The notes: generated by a model from the letters alone, not told the origin. A stretch of DNA of 64,000 nucleotides from an uncultured Oxalobacteraceae bacterium (GCA_903862415.1 CAIOYD010000046.1:29732-93731); one strand, 5' to 3'. Positions 7,681-16,951 are shown, counted from the stretch's first letter. Translations and numbers: made by a program.

Positions 7681-10338
7681 ATGCTTTCGACCCCAAGATC
7701 AAACTCACCCACAACATCAGCACAAAACTCACCAATAATATCAAGATATAAAAAACCAAAACCTACCATGCCGAGTATGGCAGGCTCCAGCCCACTCAAT
7801 ATGCCAGACCCAGATTCTGTGAGGGCAAATAAACAGCAAGCAGCATTTGGAAATCCTATCCACGTCACTTTTGAGAATCACGAACTCAGTTATGAGTATA
7901 AAAAGCCGTCGCTGAATAAATCACATACAAACACGCCTGGCCTTTACATAGTTGATCGTCGATACGATAAAGCCATATTTGATTACTCAAATTTAAGCCA
8001 TGCCAATTTTAAAAAAACCATCATTAGCGATGCCTCATTTGAAGGTGCCAATCTTGAGCATATCAATTTTATAAAAGCAACGTTTGAAAAAAGCAATTTT
8101 AAAAATGCAAAATTAAATAACGCAAATTTAACGCAATCAACATTTATAAATGGAAATTTTAATGGCGCAAAATTAGAAGGAGCCATATTAACGAAAGCGG
8201 TATTAATTGGCAGTAACTTTAACCATTCAAACTCAACAAATGCCAATTTCACCGGATCAAATCTTGAAAATACCAATTTCACAGCAGCTAATTTAATGGG
8301 CGCTGATTTTACTAACGCAAATTTAATAAAGAGCATATTCATTTATAGCAATTTAACCAAAGCCAACTTAAGCAATACCAATTTGCAAAATGCAAGCTTC
8401 AAAAATTCAGATTTTCATGAATCTGATTTACAAAACGCGTATATAAAAAACTCAATTATAGAAAAAGCTGACTTAACTAAAGCCGAATTAAACGGCGCTC
8501 AATTTGAGGGCAGCATATTAACTGATATCGATATACATCAAAAAAATTTAGTCGGTGGCAATTTTAAGAATGCCCAACTAACACAAATAAATTTATCCGA
8601 TTCCAAATTGAATAATGCAAATTTATCTGATGCCACTTTGCAAAGCAGCACTTTTTATCGAGCAAATTTAAAAAATGCCAACTTAAGTAACAGCAAAATA
8701 CTCAACTGCAATTTTGATGGTGCAACACTGAACAATGCCAACCTGGATTCAGCCAGATTAGATTCACACCTGTTGAGTTCAACTGATTTCAGACGCGCCA
8801 ATCTAAATAAAGCCTGGTTCAAAGGCAGCGACATCAATCACCAGGAATTAATTAAGGCAGAAACAACGAACTCAATTCCGCAACGGGCAATCTTATATAA
8901 GGCAAATTTATCCTACGCCAATCTGAATGAAGCCAGATGCAACCACATTAATTTGGATGAAGCCACATTAACAGGGGCCACAATAACGGCGGCACAAATG
9001 CAATGGGGCATACTCACTAAGGCCAATTTGACCGGGGCTGATTTGACCAAAGCAAATTTGTCCTCCGTGGATTTTAGCAGCGCCATTCTGAATGATGCCC
9101 AATTGATAGCAGCTGATGCAAGCAATGCCAACATGATTAATGCCCAGTTAGTTGGTGCCAACCTGACGGCAATTAATTGCCACAACGTCGATTTACGCTC
9201 CGCAGATCTAAGCAATGCCAACTTATCCGATAGTAATTTTAATTACGCAAATTTAAACGGCGCCAATCTGAGTGGAGCAACCTTAACAGGAGCAAATTTT
9301 TCCCGGGCAGGATTTCAGGGTGTCAATCTTAGCAATGTTGAATTGTCCCGTGTCAACTTCAAAGAAACTGATTTACATGGCATAAATTTGACCGGATTTA
9401 ACTTAAGCGGCTCCAATTTTCGTAGAGCTAACTTACAAAACGTCAATCTGTCTGGTGCCAACTTAACAGGCGCAACTTTGTATGCTGCAGATATGCGTGG
9501 CGTAAATTTAAAGAACACCATTTTAAACGCTGCCAATTTTACCAAGGTCAATTTAAACAATACCAATCTACAAAGTGTTAATTTTTCTGGCGTGATTATT
9601 GACATTCAAAATGCAACCAGCATCCATTTAAATGCAGCAAATTTAAGCAATGCTGATTTATCTGGTGTCAACCTGAACTTTGCCTCATTAGTCGGAGCAA
9701 ATTTATCCGGGGCGAAATTACGAGGAACGCAATTGATTCAATCGGACCTGACTGAAGCCGATTTAACTGAAGCCGATTTATTCAAAGCGGATCTGGGTCT
9801 GTGCATTTTAAGCGGTACAAATTTCACTAAGGCCAATTTATCGAAAGCAAACCTGCAGGGAGTGAAATGCGAGGGAGCAGATATAGCTTCAAATGGCAGG
9901 GATAAAATGCAACTGGGTGACATTTCTCTACAAGATTTTGCGATTCTTAATAGTCAAAAATCTGTTGGACAAGCAAATTTTACAACTACAAAATTACGTG
10001 AAGCCAACCTTACAGATGCGGTTTTAACTAATGCCAATTTTTATGATGCTGAACTTGAATTTGCAAAAATGACAGGAGGAAATTTTAGCGGAAGCACTTT
10101 TCACAGTGCAAATTTAGCCAGCACCAATTTGATCAACGCCAATCTGACTAAAACAAATCTTTCAAACACAAATTTATCTCGCGCAAACTTGACTGGTACC
10201 AACCTGAGCGGATCAAACTTAGCAGGTGCAATAATCACTGGTGCCGAGTTAAAAAACGCTGTCCTGCACAACATATTGCGGGAAGATGGCGACCTGGTAC
10301 ATCTACAAAATAGTCAGGAAAACTGCAATTTAATGTAA
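7681..10338 (+). CDS. giant pentapeptide-repeat protein ending in CaaX-like CNLM
   Basis: An 885-residue protein. Start 7681 is chosen over the open frame from 7642 because AAAGGA lies 8-9 bases upstream. Residues 1-55 are Ser/Pro-rich and look disordered (SPTTSAQNSPIIS). From about residue 100 to 865 the chain is almost uninterrupted pentapeptide repeats of the A(N/D)LXX type (ANLSN, ANLTG, TNLQN). I estimate about 150 repeats, or 38 coils of a right-handed quadrilateral beta-helix roughly 18 nm long. There is no signal peptide, membrane segment or catalytic domain. The last four residues, CNLM, fit the eukaryotic prenylation box C-a-a-X. Pentapeptide proteins include DNA mimics (Qnr, MfpA) and host-targeted effectors (PipB, PipB2), but this one is far longer. 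It leads a three-gene AT-rich block. Fold is certain; role unknown. Confidence 0.93.
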   Translation: MLSTPRSNSPTTSAQNSPIISRYKKPKPTMPSMAGSSPLNMPDPDSVRANKQQAAFGNPIHVTFENHELSYEYKKPSLNKSHTNTPGLYIVDRRYDKAIFDYSNLSHANFKKTIISDASFEGANLEHINFIKATFEKSNFKNAKLNNANLTQSTFINGNFNGAKLEGAILTKAVLIGSNFNHSNSTNANFTGSNLENTNFTAANLMGADFTNANLIKSIFIYSNLTKANLSNTNLQNASFKNSDFHESDLQNAYIKNSIIEKADLTKAELNGAQFEGSILTDIDIHQKNLVGGNFKNAQLTQINLSDSKLNNANLSDATLQSSTFYRANLKNANLSNSKILNCNFDGATLNNANLDSARLDSHLLSSTDFRRANLNKAWFKGSDINHQELIKAETTNSIPQRAILYKANLSYANLNEARCNHINLDEATLTGATITAAQMQWGILTKANLTGADLTKANLSSVDFSSAILNDAQLIAADASNANMINAQLVGANLTAINCHNVDLRSADLSNANLSDSNFNYANLNGANLSGATLTGANFSRAGFQGVNLSNVELSRVNFKETDLHGINLTGFNLSGSNFRRANLQNVNLSGANLTGATLYAADMRGVNLKNTILNAANFTKVNLNNTNLQSVNFSGVIIDIQNATSIHLNAANLSNADLSGVNLNFASLVGANLSGAKLRGTQLIQSDLTEADLTEADLFKADLGLCILSGTNFTKANLSKANLQGVKCEGADIASNGRDKMQLGDISLQDFAILNSQKSVGQANFTTTKLREANLTDAVLTNANFYDAELEFAKMTGGNFSGSTFHSANLASTNLINANLTKTNLSNTNLSRANLTGTNLSGSNLAGAIITGAELKNAVLHNILREDGDLVHLQNSQENCNLM

Positions 10339-10426
10339 CCCAAATCACTCCACTCAGAGAAGTTAAAAAAATCCAGAAAACAAAGCTAACTACCGGTTCA
10401 ATTTAATTAACTAATTTGTGTTATGA

Positions 10427-12745
10427 ATGAAAGACTTAATTATGTTACCAGCACATACACTACCGCCCATTGGCATTGATATGACAAAACTATTTTTCGA
10501 TACACAACCTATTCAGAAAATAGAATGGAAAACCATCACCGTCGATAAATTTGATTCCATTCAAGATGAACTAAAAAACCAAATCAATAACAAAGACAAT
10601 CCCGATCGCATTCTCCTCATCAAGCATTTATTTAAAACTTACCACTCAGATGAGAGCTCACATGCTCTGAAAAATCAAATCAAAGAAGTATTACAAACGT
10701 TGGATTTCCAGGGTTTGGAATTACCCATGTTAGATGTCAGTGGCTTTGACTTGCGTAACTGCGCCATGCATAACACTATCTTTGATACAGCCAAGTTTTT
10801 AAATTGTAATTTCTCACAACTTGATTTACGAAATACACAATTTTTATGGTGTAATTTGCGGGATTGTAATTTTTCGCAAGCTAACTTAAGTGGCGCAATT
10901 TTATCGAATTGCCGTCTGGATAACAGTGCTTTGAGCGATGTCAATTTTTCCAATGCTCATTTATATTCCAATAATTTTACTCAGGCAAATTTTCATCACG
11001 CAAATTTCCAGGGCGCAGATTTATTTGCTTCGACTTTAGAAAGTGCCGATTTAGTTCTGGCTAATTTATCCAACACCAATTTGCAAAATGTTAATTTGGC
11101 CAGCGCAAACCTGATGCAATGCCATTTAAAAAAAACACTGCTTGATGGTGCAAATATCAAAAAAACGAATTTTACCCGTGCGTGTTTTGAAAAAATTGTT
11201 TGCTTAAATTTGGACTTAAGTAGTGCAAATCTAGACCATAGTGATTTCAACGACTGCGAAATTAACCATGCTAAATTCTCTGCGTTAAATTTAACGCCCA
11301 ACAATCTTAATTCTGTGCATTATAAAAATTCAACATTACAGCGTGCAGATTTCAGCAACGCAATTTTACGTGAAAATGCATTCCAAGCTACTGATTTAAA
11401 AAATGCCATTGTTTATGAAAGCAAAATCACTGCTTCGCAATTTTATCTTTCTGATTTATCTGGTATTAATTGGAAAAATTCTGAACTCGATGATGTTGAA
11501 TTTTCAAATTCGATTTTATATGAAGCCGACTTTTCAGAAAAAAAATTGTCGAATATTTTTTTTAATAACTCCAATCTCGTCGGTGCAAACTTATTGCATG
11601 TCAGTTTAACTCACTGCCGGATATCCGAAGGGGATTTAACCGGAGTGAATTGGGAGCATACCACGCAACATAATTCTGAATTTTCAACCTGCCTTCTGGT
11701 TAACTCTGATTTGAATCACGCAACAATTCAAAGTTGTCGTTTTTTGGATTCGAACTGCATCGGAGCAAATTTCGAACAGGCCATTTTCCTGCCTGTGGAA
11801 TTGACCAATTCAAATTATCTTGAAACCGACTTCAATTCTGGACTATGGAGTCCCTGTGTTTTTACCAATATCAATAGCACTGATGCCAATTTTAGTCATG
11901 CTTTTTTAGCGGTAACGAAAATGACCAATTCCATTTTTAAAAATGCCGTTTTTGTTAACTCAAAATTAACATCATGTACTTTTGATGGGACGGATTTATC
12001 CACTGCCAACTTACAAGATTCATCGATGGTGAATGTAATATTTAATAGATCAAATTTAACCACAGCCGATTTTTCTAACGCTAATCTTCAACATGTCAAT
12101 TTCAATCAGGCTATTCTTTCTGGAACCAATTTCGCTAAAGCGCATTTTACAGATTGCGAATTCAAAACTTCGCGATTTCTCGGAACGCATTTTAATGACG
12201 CGGACTTAAGCGCTGCTGATTTAAGTGAGATGACTATTCATGACTGTCATTTTAAAAATGCCATTATGCCGGATACTAATTTGATGAATTCACATTTGCG
12301 GTCAGTTAATTTCGAATACTGTAATTTGCGCAATTCCAATTTCCAAGGAGTCGAATTTTATGGCTATGAAGGACTCAAGGACACACAGAATCAGGTAGTG
12401 TTACGCGGAGCAGATTTAACTAATGCCAACCTGACTTCAGCCCAGGGAAAGTATCTCGATCTGAGCGGTGCCAACCTGAGAAATGCCACCTTAAGTAATG
12501 GAAATTTCAGCTTCTCCTCTTTTCGTGCTGCCAATTTATCGCAGGCGGATTTATCCAATGCAATTGTTACTGGTGTGGATTTTCGTGATGCTAATCTTGA
12601 CGGAGCCAATCTGACTGGAGTTGACTTGACTGGCGTCTGCCTTACCGGCGCCTCTCTCAATGGGACGATTTGCTCACCAATGCCAATTGTACGGCCTGAA
12701 CAGATTGCAGTAATAAAACGTCAGGAAAAATGTGTGTTGCAGTAA
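10427..12745 (+). CDS. second giant pentapeptide-repeat protein ending in CaaX-like CVLQ
   Basis: A 772-residue paralogue of the preceding gene, 88 bp downstream on the same strand. The start is uncertain: ATG 10427 has no ribosome-binding site, whereas ATG 10442 (five residues shorter) has GAAAG at an 8-base spacing. Residues 1-100 are non-repetitive and partly helical (DELKNQINN, LLIKHLFKTYH). Roughly residues 103-745 are pentapeptide repeats, less regular than in its neighbour and rich in Phe and Cys at centre positions (NCNFSQLDL, FDGTDLSTANLQ). The C-terminal 20 residues leave the repeat and end KRQEKCVLQ: a basic stretch followed by CVLQ, a textbook CaaX farnesylation-type motif. No secretion signal or membrane span is visible. 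Function unknown; the shared tail with its neighbour suggests a common destination. Confidence 0.92.
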   Translation: MKDLIMLPAHTLPPIGIDMTKLFFDTQPIQKIEWKTITVDKFDSIQDELKNQINNKDNPDRILLIKHLFKTYHSDESSHALKNQIKEVLQTLDFQGLELPMLDVSGFDLRNCAMHNTIFDTAKFLNCNFSQLDLRNTQFLWCNLRDCNFSQANLSGAILSNCRLDNSALSDVNFSNAHLYSNNFTQANFHHANFQGADLFASTLESADLVLANLSNTNLQNVNLASANLMQCHLKKTLLDGANIKKTNFTRACFEKIVCLNLDLSSANLDHSDFNDCEINHAKFSALNLTPNNLNSVHYKNSTLQRADFSNAILRENAFQATDLKNAIVYESKITASQFYLSDLSGINWKNSELDDVEFSNSILYEADFSEKKLSNIFFNNSNLVGANLLHVSLTHCRISEGDLTGVNWEHTTQHNSEFSTCLLVNSDLNHATIQSCRFLDSNCIGANFEQAIFLPVELTNSNYLETDFNSGLWSPCVFTNINSTDANFSHAFLAVTKMTNSIFKNAVFVNSKLTSCTFDGTDLSTANLQDSSMVNVIFNRSNLTTADFSNANLQHVNFNQAILSGTNFAKAHFTDCEFKTSRFLGTHFNDADLSAADLSEMTIHDCHFKNAIMPDTNLMNSHLRSVNFEYCNLRNSNFQGVEFYGYEGLKDTQNQVVLRGADLTNANLTSAQGKYLDLSGANLRNATLSNGNFSFSSFRAANLSQADLSNAIVTGVDFRDANLDGANLTGVDLTGVCLTGASLNGTICSPMPIVRPEQIAVIKRQEKCVLQ

Positions 12746-12877
12746 TTCAATCAACAATCCGGACTATCCACAATCATGCCCATCACCGCATTAAAACAAA
12801 CTGTCATCAAGCGTACGTTCGCTGCCTGCCGTTTGTGTGGAAACTCGCTTTAACCATAACAATGCCAAGGACTTTAT

Positions 12878-15079
12878 ATGCAAATCACTTTACCTTTCAC
12901 CATGAAACTCACTGCCAACACCATGAAGCGCTCATGGACTCAGGACAATCAGGCTGTTGCTGATAAAGCTGCCCATTACACACAAACCCTGGCACAGGAA
13001 TTGATCAGGCTTCTTGTCAGTGTGTGCACCCAGGGACTTTCTGAGCTTTATCACGAAGCAAATTCAAATACCAAAAAACAGGCAATGATTCAACTGGAAA
13101 AAGCCATTGCCGAGGCTGACATAGAAAATATGACCGAGCAAGCCATTACCCTTTCTGTCCGCGTTTCTGACACTCTCACACAAACCGTGACATTCTATGA
13201 AAACGTAGGTGATGAGTGCATCTCTGGATTGATTAACGGGGAACGTTTTAAACTTAGCGGGTACGCCAATTTATCAGAATTAAAGCGACATGCTTTACGC
13301 GATTTACTCAACAATAGTGTATTGTCAGAACTTACTCCGATAGAAATTAACACCTATCAAGAAACTTTAAATAATACCCCTCGGGTTAACACACTGTTCC
13401 CAAAGATAACCCAGCCTCACATTCACGTTTCTTCTAGAAATTTTGATAAAACAAATTGTTCCTTAAAAAGTGTAATGTTAAAAAATAGAATGTATTCCTG
13501 CGTAAATTTCAATAACATTCGCAGCGACAAGAATACTATCTTTGAAAATGTTACGCTTACCCATTCAACGATGGAAAAGATGGAGTTGCCCTATTTACAC
13601 TGCAATAATGTTGAGTTTCGTTGCGGAATAAAAGACTCAAATTTATCTCATCTTGTTATGATCAATTCCATTATTACTAGCCCCTTTCATTCTTCTGGGC
13701 TAATCGATACCAATTTTGAGCGCGCCCAATTTACCAATGTAAAGTTTAGTATTACAGCGCAAAATTGCAATTTTGAATATGCCATTTTTAATAATGTCAG
13801 TTTGAATGATTCGAGATTTAATGCAGTCAATTTCAAACATACCAATTTCATTCAATTGGACCTGAATCATTGCCAATTTGATGAAGACTGCCAATTTGAC
13901 GATACCAGCATTGAATTAAAACTCCCGGCGAACTGGAATGCTCCTGAGCTGAATTGCCAACTCAATCATTTGCATTGGAAATCTCAAGGCAGTCTGCTGA
14001 CCTCCATTGACTCCATCAGTGACACCTATATTGATCTCAAAGCAAACTTGATGCATCAAATAATAGATTCTCTGGAAAACGTCAATGATCTCAGTCTTGT
14101 TCAAGCTGCCTTTCTTGATATTGTTGAGAATAAAAATCCACTTTATTTGCAGGATGAAGATATTAAGCAATTTGTGATTGAGCGAATTTTACCGTCCCAG
14201 GAGGGACGCAAAGAAGTCATGTTGGTCGGTAGCGAATATAAAATAGTTAATTCTGGCGTTACCCAAGAACCAATTCGGCCTGAGTATTGCCACACCTGGG
14301 CTCCCGTTGTGCCGCCTGATGAATCTAATTCAAAAGATATGGCACTGTTATCCAATCCGCCTGCTGATAGTTCTGTTCCTATTCATTTACTGCCCGAAAA
14401 CAACCACACTGACATTCCCGATCAACAGTCTGCTCAGACTGATTCAGGATATGCTGCGCTCCCACCCACTCCTCCGCCATCCACTCCTCTGGTTGATGAA
14501 GAATCGGATTCTGATGAATCATTTGAATCTCCACGGAAACGGCCACCCAACTCAATGGCCGAATGGCAAGAACAGTGGCGTAAACCTAAATGCAGCAGTG
14601 CGTCTGAAAATCAAATAGCTGATTCTCACCCTAACGCAAATAACTATAATTTTAGTCACCCATTGGAAAATCGCATCGGTGATGATGAATCTGAAAGCCA
14701 AAATGGGAAATATAATAAACCTGCTTTGCCTATTCCAAAAACAGTGGCTCCTACTACAAAACGGTTATATCGCGAACCATTTCCTCATGCCGCAGGTGGT
14801 GCTGCCATCGAAAATTTAAATCAAATTAAACTAAAGAAAAATGACATTTCTATTCCAAAGGGGAATAAAAATCTTGAGATCGATCCGGACTCATCATCTG
14901 AAGAAATTGATGAAGCTGAAGCTCAACGTCAATGGGAATATCGTAATATACCCGCCAGCGTATATAGTAAAATGCAGGGGTACAAAATTGCTGCGCTAGG
15001 TGGTCGTTGTGCTGAACGCACAAGTATAGCTGAGGGTGGTGACCCGGCAGAAGCAGGCAAATACTCAAAATACAAATAA
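12878..15079 (+). CDS. degenerate pentapeptide-repeat protein with long disordered Pro/Ser/acidic C-terminal tail
   Basis: A 733-residue protein with AAGG six bases before the ATG. Residues 1-165 are helical and non-repetitive. Residues of about 183-345 are degenerate pentapeptide repeats (NCSLKSVMLKNR, CNFEYAIFNNVSLNDS, FKHTNFIQLDLNHC). Residues of about 350-465 look globular. From about 470 to the end the chain is disordered, with LPPTPPPSTP, the acidic DEESDSDESFESP followed by the basic RKRPP, and a second Ser/acid patch DPDSSSEEIDEAEAQ. The tail resembles eukaryotic linear-motif regions (SH3/WW-type proline motifs, kinase-like acidic Ser sites, an NLS-like basic patch). It does not end in CaaX. 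It follows the two giant pentapeptide genes after 132 bp, has the same low GC, and probably belongs with them. I do not recognise the N-terminal or C-terminal domains. Confidence 0.88.
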   Translation: MQITLPFTMKLTANTMKRSWTQDNQAVADKAAHYTQTLAQELIRLLVSVCTQGLSELYHEANSNTKKQAMIQLEKAIAEADIENMTEQAITLSVRVSDTLTQTVTFYENVGDECISGLINGERFKLSGYANLSELKRHALRDLLNNSVLSELTPIEINTYQETLNNTPRVNTLFPKITQPHIHVSSRNFDKTNCSLKSVMLKNRMYSCVNFNNIRSDKNTIFENVTLTHSTMEKMELPYLHCNNVEFRCGIKDSNLSHLVMINSIITSPFHSSGLIDTNFERAQFTNVKFSITAQNCNFEYAIFNNVSLNDSRFNAVNFKHTNFIQLDLNHCQFDEDCQFDDTSIELKLPANWNAPELNCQLNHLHWKSQGSLLTSIDSISDTYIDLKANLMHQIIDSLENVNDLSLVQAAFLDIVENKNPLYLQDEDIKQFVIERILPSQEGRKEVMLVGSEYKIVNSGVTQEPIRPEYCHTWAPVVPPDESNSKDMALLSNPPADSSVPIHLLPENNHTDIPDQQSAQTDSGYAALPPTPPPSTPLVDEESDSDESFESPRKRPPNSMAEWQEQWRKPKCSSASENQIADSHPNANNYNFSHPLENRIGDDESESQNGKYNKPALPIPKTVAPTTKRLYREPFPHAAGGAAIENLNQIKLKKNDISIPKGNKNLEIDPDSSSEEIDEAEAQRQWEYRNIPASVYSKMQGYKIAALGGRCAERTSIAEGGDPAEAGKYSKYK

Positions 15080-15234
15080 GACGATATCTCTAACATTCAG
15101 AATGATGAAAGCACCTTTTATTCACGCCATTTATACTTGGTTAGTGCAGGTTGTCACTTTAAAGTACGATTACAACGAGTCCAGTGAGTCACCTTTAATC
15201 TAAACATTTCCTACCAACCTTCATCAAATTTATT

Positions 15235-15900
15235 ATGTCATACTCATCATTTCCATCATCAGAACTGAAGGCCATTCTCTGGGATAATGATGGTGTCTTA
15301 GTTAATACTGAACATTTGTTTTACCAAGTAAACCGTGATTTTTTTTTGGAATATGGAATTGAATTAACTCAGCAACATTTTTTTAATTGGTTTTTAAAGG
15401 ACAGTTGCGGTGCCTGGCATTTACTGGAGTTACCAAGCGAGAAAATTGATGTGTTACGCACTGAACGAAACCGGCGCTATCACCAATACCTGAAGCGGGC
15501 AGAAGGGTTAGAGTTCCAGGACATTCGTCGAATATTGGAGTAACTTGCCCCGCATCTTCGCATGGGCATTGTGACCAGCGCCCGGCGAGACGATTTTTAT
15601 GCAATTCACAGAAAGCTCGCATTATTGCCTTATTTTGAATTTGTGGTAATGGAAGGTGATTATGCCAAGAGTAAACCTTATCCGGATCCCTACTTGGTTG
15701 GGCTTGATCGACTTGGTCTCGATGCTAATCAATGTTTGGCAGTAGAAGATTCGCCGCGTGGCTTACAATCAGCCATCGCTGCAGGAATTGATTGTGTGAT
15801 CATTAAAAGCGAATTGACTGCAGGTTATGATTTTAGTGGTGCAAGCCATATCGTTGAATCACACGAACAATTGCTGGAAGCAATTATGCTTTTCAGCTAA
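15235..15900 (+). pseudogene. HAD-family phosphatase interrupted by an in-frame TAA
   Basis: Reading frame 15235-15900 encodes a complete 221-codon HAD hydrolase except for TAA at 15541-15543 (codon 103). Before the stop come the nucleophile motif AILWDNDGVLVNTE (motif I, DxD) and the helical cap. After it, in the same frame, come LRMGIVTSARRDDF (motif II), YAKSKPYPDPYLVGL (motif III Lys) and LAVEDSPRGLQSAIAAG (motif IV). The join ILE-stop-LAPHLRMGIVTS fits a single substitution of CAA, GAA or AAA to TAA. Intact homologues are phosphoglycolate phosphatase-like or beta-phosphoglucomutase-like enzymes acting on small phosphoesters. No ribosome-binding site precedes the ATG at 15562, so separate expression of the second half is unlikely. 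Stop-codon readthrough or a sequencing error remain possible. Confidence 0.85.
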
Positions 15901-15927
15901 TACCCTGCGTCCCGCCTAACTTACGGT

Positions 15928-15939
15928 TTACAATAGCGC
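15928..15939 (+). promoter_or_regulatory. candidate -10 promoter element of the 2Fe-2S protein/esterase pair
   Basis: TTACAATAGCGC contains the -10-like hexamer TACAAT at 15929-15934, about 50 bp before the start at 15984. The identical 12-mer occurs at 19052-19063 before the lipoprotein gene, which strengthens both. No good -35 box is seen. Confidence 0.4.
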
Positions 15940-15983
15940 CCTGTGCTGTTTTTTGGCTTTCTGACTCATTCAGGCCCTATTCC

Positions 15984-16334
15984 ATGACAAATCCACCTGC
16001 GTTTTTTCAACATCATGTGTTTTTTTGCATCAACCAGCGTGACGATGGTCGTGCCAGTTGTGGCGATTGCGGAGCCACCGCGGTGCAAAAATATGCCAAA
16101 CAACAGATTAAAGCCCTCGGGCTGAACGGCCCGGGCAAGATTCGCATCAATCAGGCCGGTTGCCTGGATCGCTGCGACTCCGGCCCGGTGCTGGTGGTCT
16201 ACCCGGAAGGTATCTGGTACACCTATGTGGACAAGGACGATATCGATGAAATCATCGACTCGCATTTAGTCCACGGCACCATCGTGCGGCGCCTGCAACT
16301 GGCTGATCCCAACCCAACCCTGCCGACTGTATGA
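15984..16334 (+). CDS. thioredoxin-like [2Fe-2S] ferredoxin
   Basis: A 116-residue protein with Cys15 (HHVFFCINQR), Cys26 and Cys29 (CGDCG), and Cys60 and Cys64 (GCLDRCDSGPV). This is the pattern of the thioredoxin-fold [2Fe-2S] ferredoxins related to the NuoE C-terminal domain and to Azotobacter FeFe-ferredoxin I (Shethna protein). Four of the five cysteines would hold the cluster. Such proteins are cytoplasmic electron carriers, and the partner is unknown. The stop overlaps the ATG of the following alpha/beta hydrolase by 4 bases (ATGA), indicating translational coupling. This pair is common in Burkholderiales. Start chosen at the first ATG in frame, giving the normal length of the group. 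Confidence 0.9.
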   Translation: MTNPPAFFQHHVFFCINQRDDGRASCGDCGATAVQKYAKQQIKALGLNGPGKIRINQAGCLDRCDSGPVLVVYPEGIWYTYVDKDDIDEIIDSHLVHGTIVRRLQLADPNPTLPTV

Positions 16335-16951
16335 ACTCTCAAACCATCGCTTTTTTTCTCAACGGCGCTGCCGGCCAACTGGAATGTGCGCTTGACCTGC
16401 CACCCGACCAGACGCCACGCGGTATTGCCCTGGTCGCTCACCCGCATCCGCTGTATGGTGGCACGATGGATAACAAGGTGGCGCAAACACTGGCGCGCAC
16501 CTTTATCGCACTCGGTTACGCCACTGCCCGGATGAATTTTCGCGGCGTGGGTCTCTCGGCCGGTGTGCATGATCATGGCCTGGGTGAAACCGACGATATG
16601 CACGTTTTGCTGGCACATATGCAGCGTGAATATCCCGGCTTGCCACTGGCACTGGCCGGTTTTTCTTTTGGCACCTTTGTGCAATCTCGCCTGCAACGGC
16701 TGCTGGCAGCACAGCACACGCCACCGCAACGGCTGGTGTTCATCGGTTGTGCCGCCGGGAAATGGGACTTGGGCGAGGTTCCCGCGAGTACTATTGTGAT
16801 CCACGGTGAGCTCGATGACACCATTCCGCTGGCCGATGTGCTGAATTGGGCCCGGCCACAGGATTTGCCGGTGACCGTGATTCCCGGTGCTGATCATTTC
16901 TTCCATCGCAAATTGCATCACATTAAAAATTTAGTAACAGCGCTATGGTAA
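16331..16951 (+). CDS. alpha/beta hydrolase (COG2945-type serine esterase)
   Basis: A 206-residue alpha/beta hydrolase of the small COG2945 group. The family signature AHPHPLYGGTMDNK lies at about residues 36-49. The nucleophile elbow is GFSFG with Ser112, the acid is probably the Asp in HGELDDTIPL, and the catalytic His is in GADHFFHRK. This family hydrolyses small esters; the natural substrate is unknown. It overlaps the upstream 2Fe-2S gene by 4 bases, so the two are co-translated. There is no signal peptide, so it is cytoplasmic. Confidence 0.9.
   Translation: MNSQTIAFFLNGAAGQLECALDLPPDQTPRGIALVAHPHPLYGGTMDNKVAQTLARTFIALGYATARMNFRGVGLSAGVHDHGLGETDDMHVLLAHMQREYPGLPLALAGFSFGTFVQSRLQRLLAAQHTPPQRLVFIGCAAGKWDLGEVPASTIVIHGELDDTIPLADVLNWARPQDLPVTVIPGADHFFHRKLHHIKNLVTALW

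Noticed and set aside
7983..9923. Several minus-strand open frames of 60-119 codons inside the first pentapeptide-repeat gene (and 10675-12660 in the second)
   Set aside because: They mirror the repeat codons (Leu/Lys/Phe-rich periodic products) and lack ribosome-binding sites; they are shadows of the repeats.
7681..12745. CRISPR-like or satellite repeat array suggested by short periodic DNA motifs
   Set aside because: The periodicity is 15 bases and follows pentapeptide codons with variable DNA; no constant repeat with unique spacers exists.
7681..12745. Qnr/MfpA-type gyrase protection proteins
   Set aside because: Those are about 180-220 residues; these have 772-885 residues with N- and C-terminal extensions. 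DNA mimicry cannot be excluded but nothing specific supports it.
15235..15900. Two separate genes for the two halves of the HAD protein
   Set aside because: The halves are in one frame, each lacks essential motifs, and the second ATG has no ribosome-binding site.
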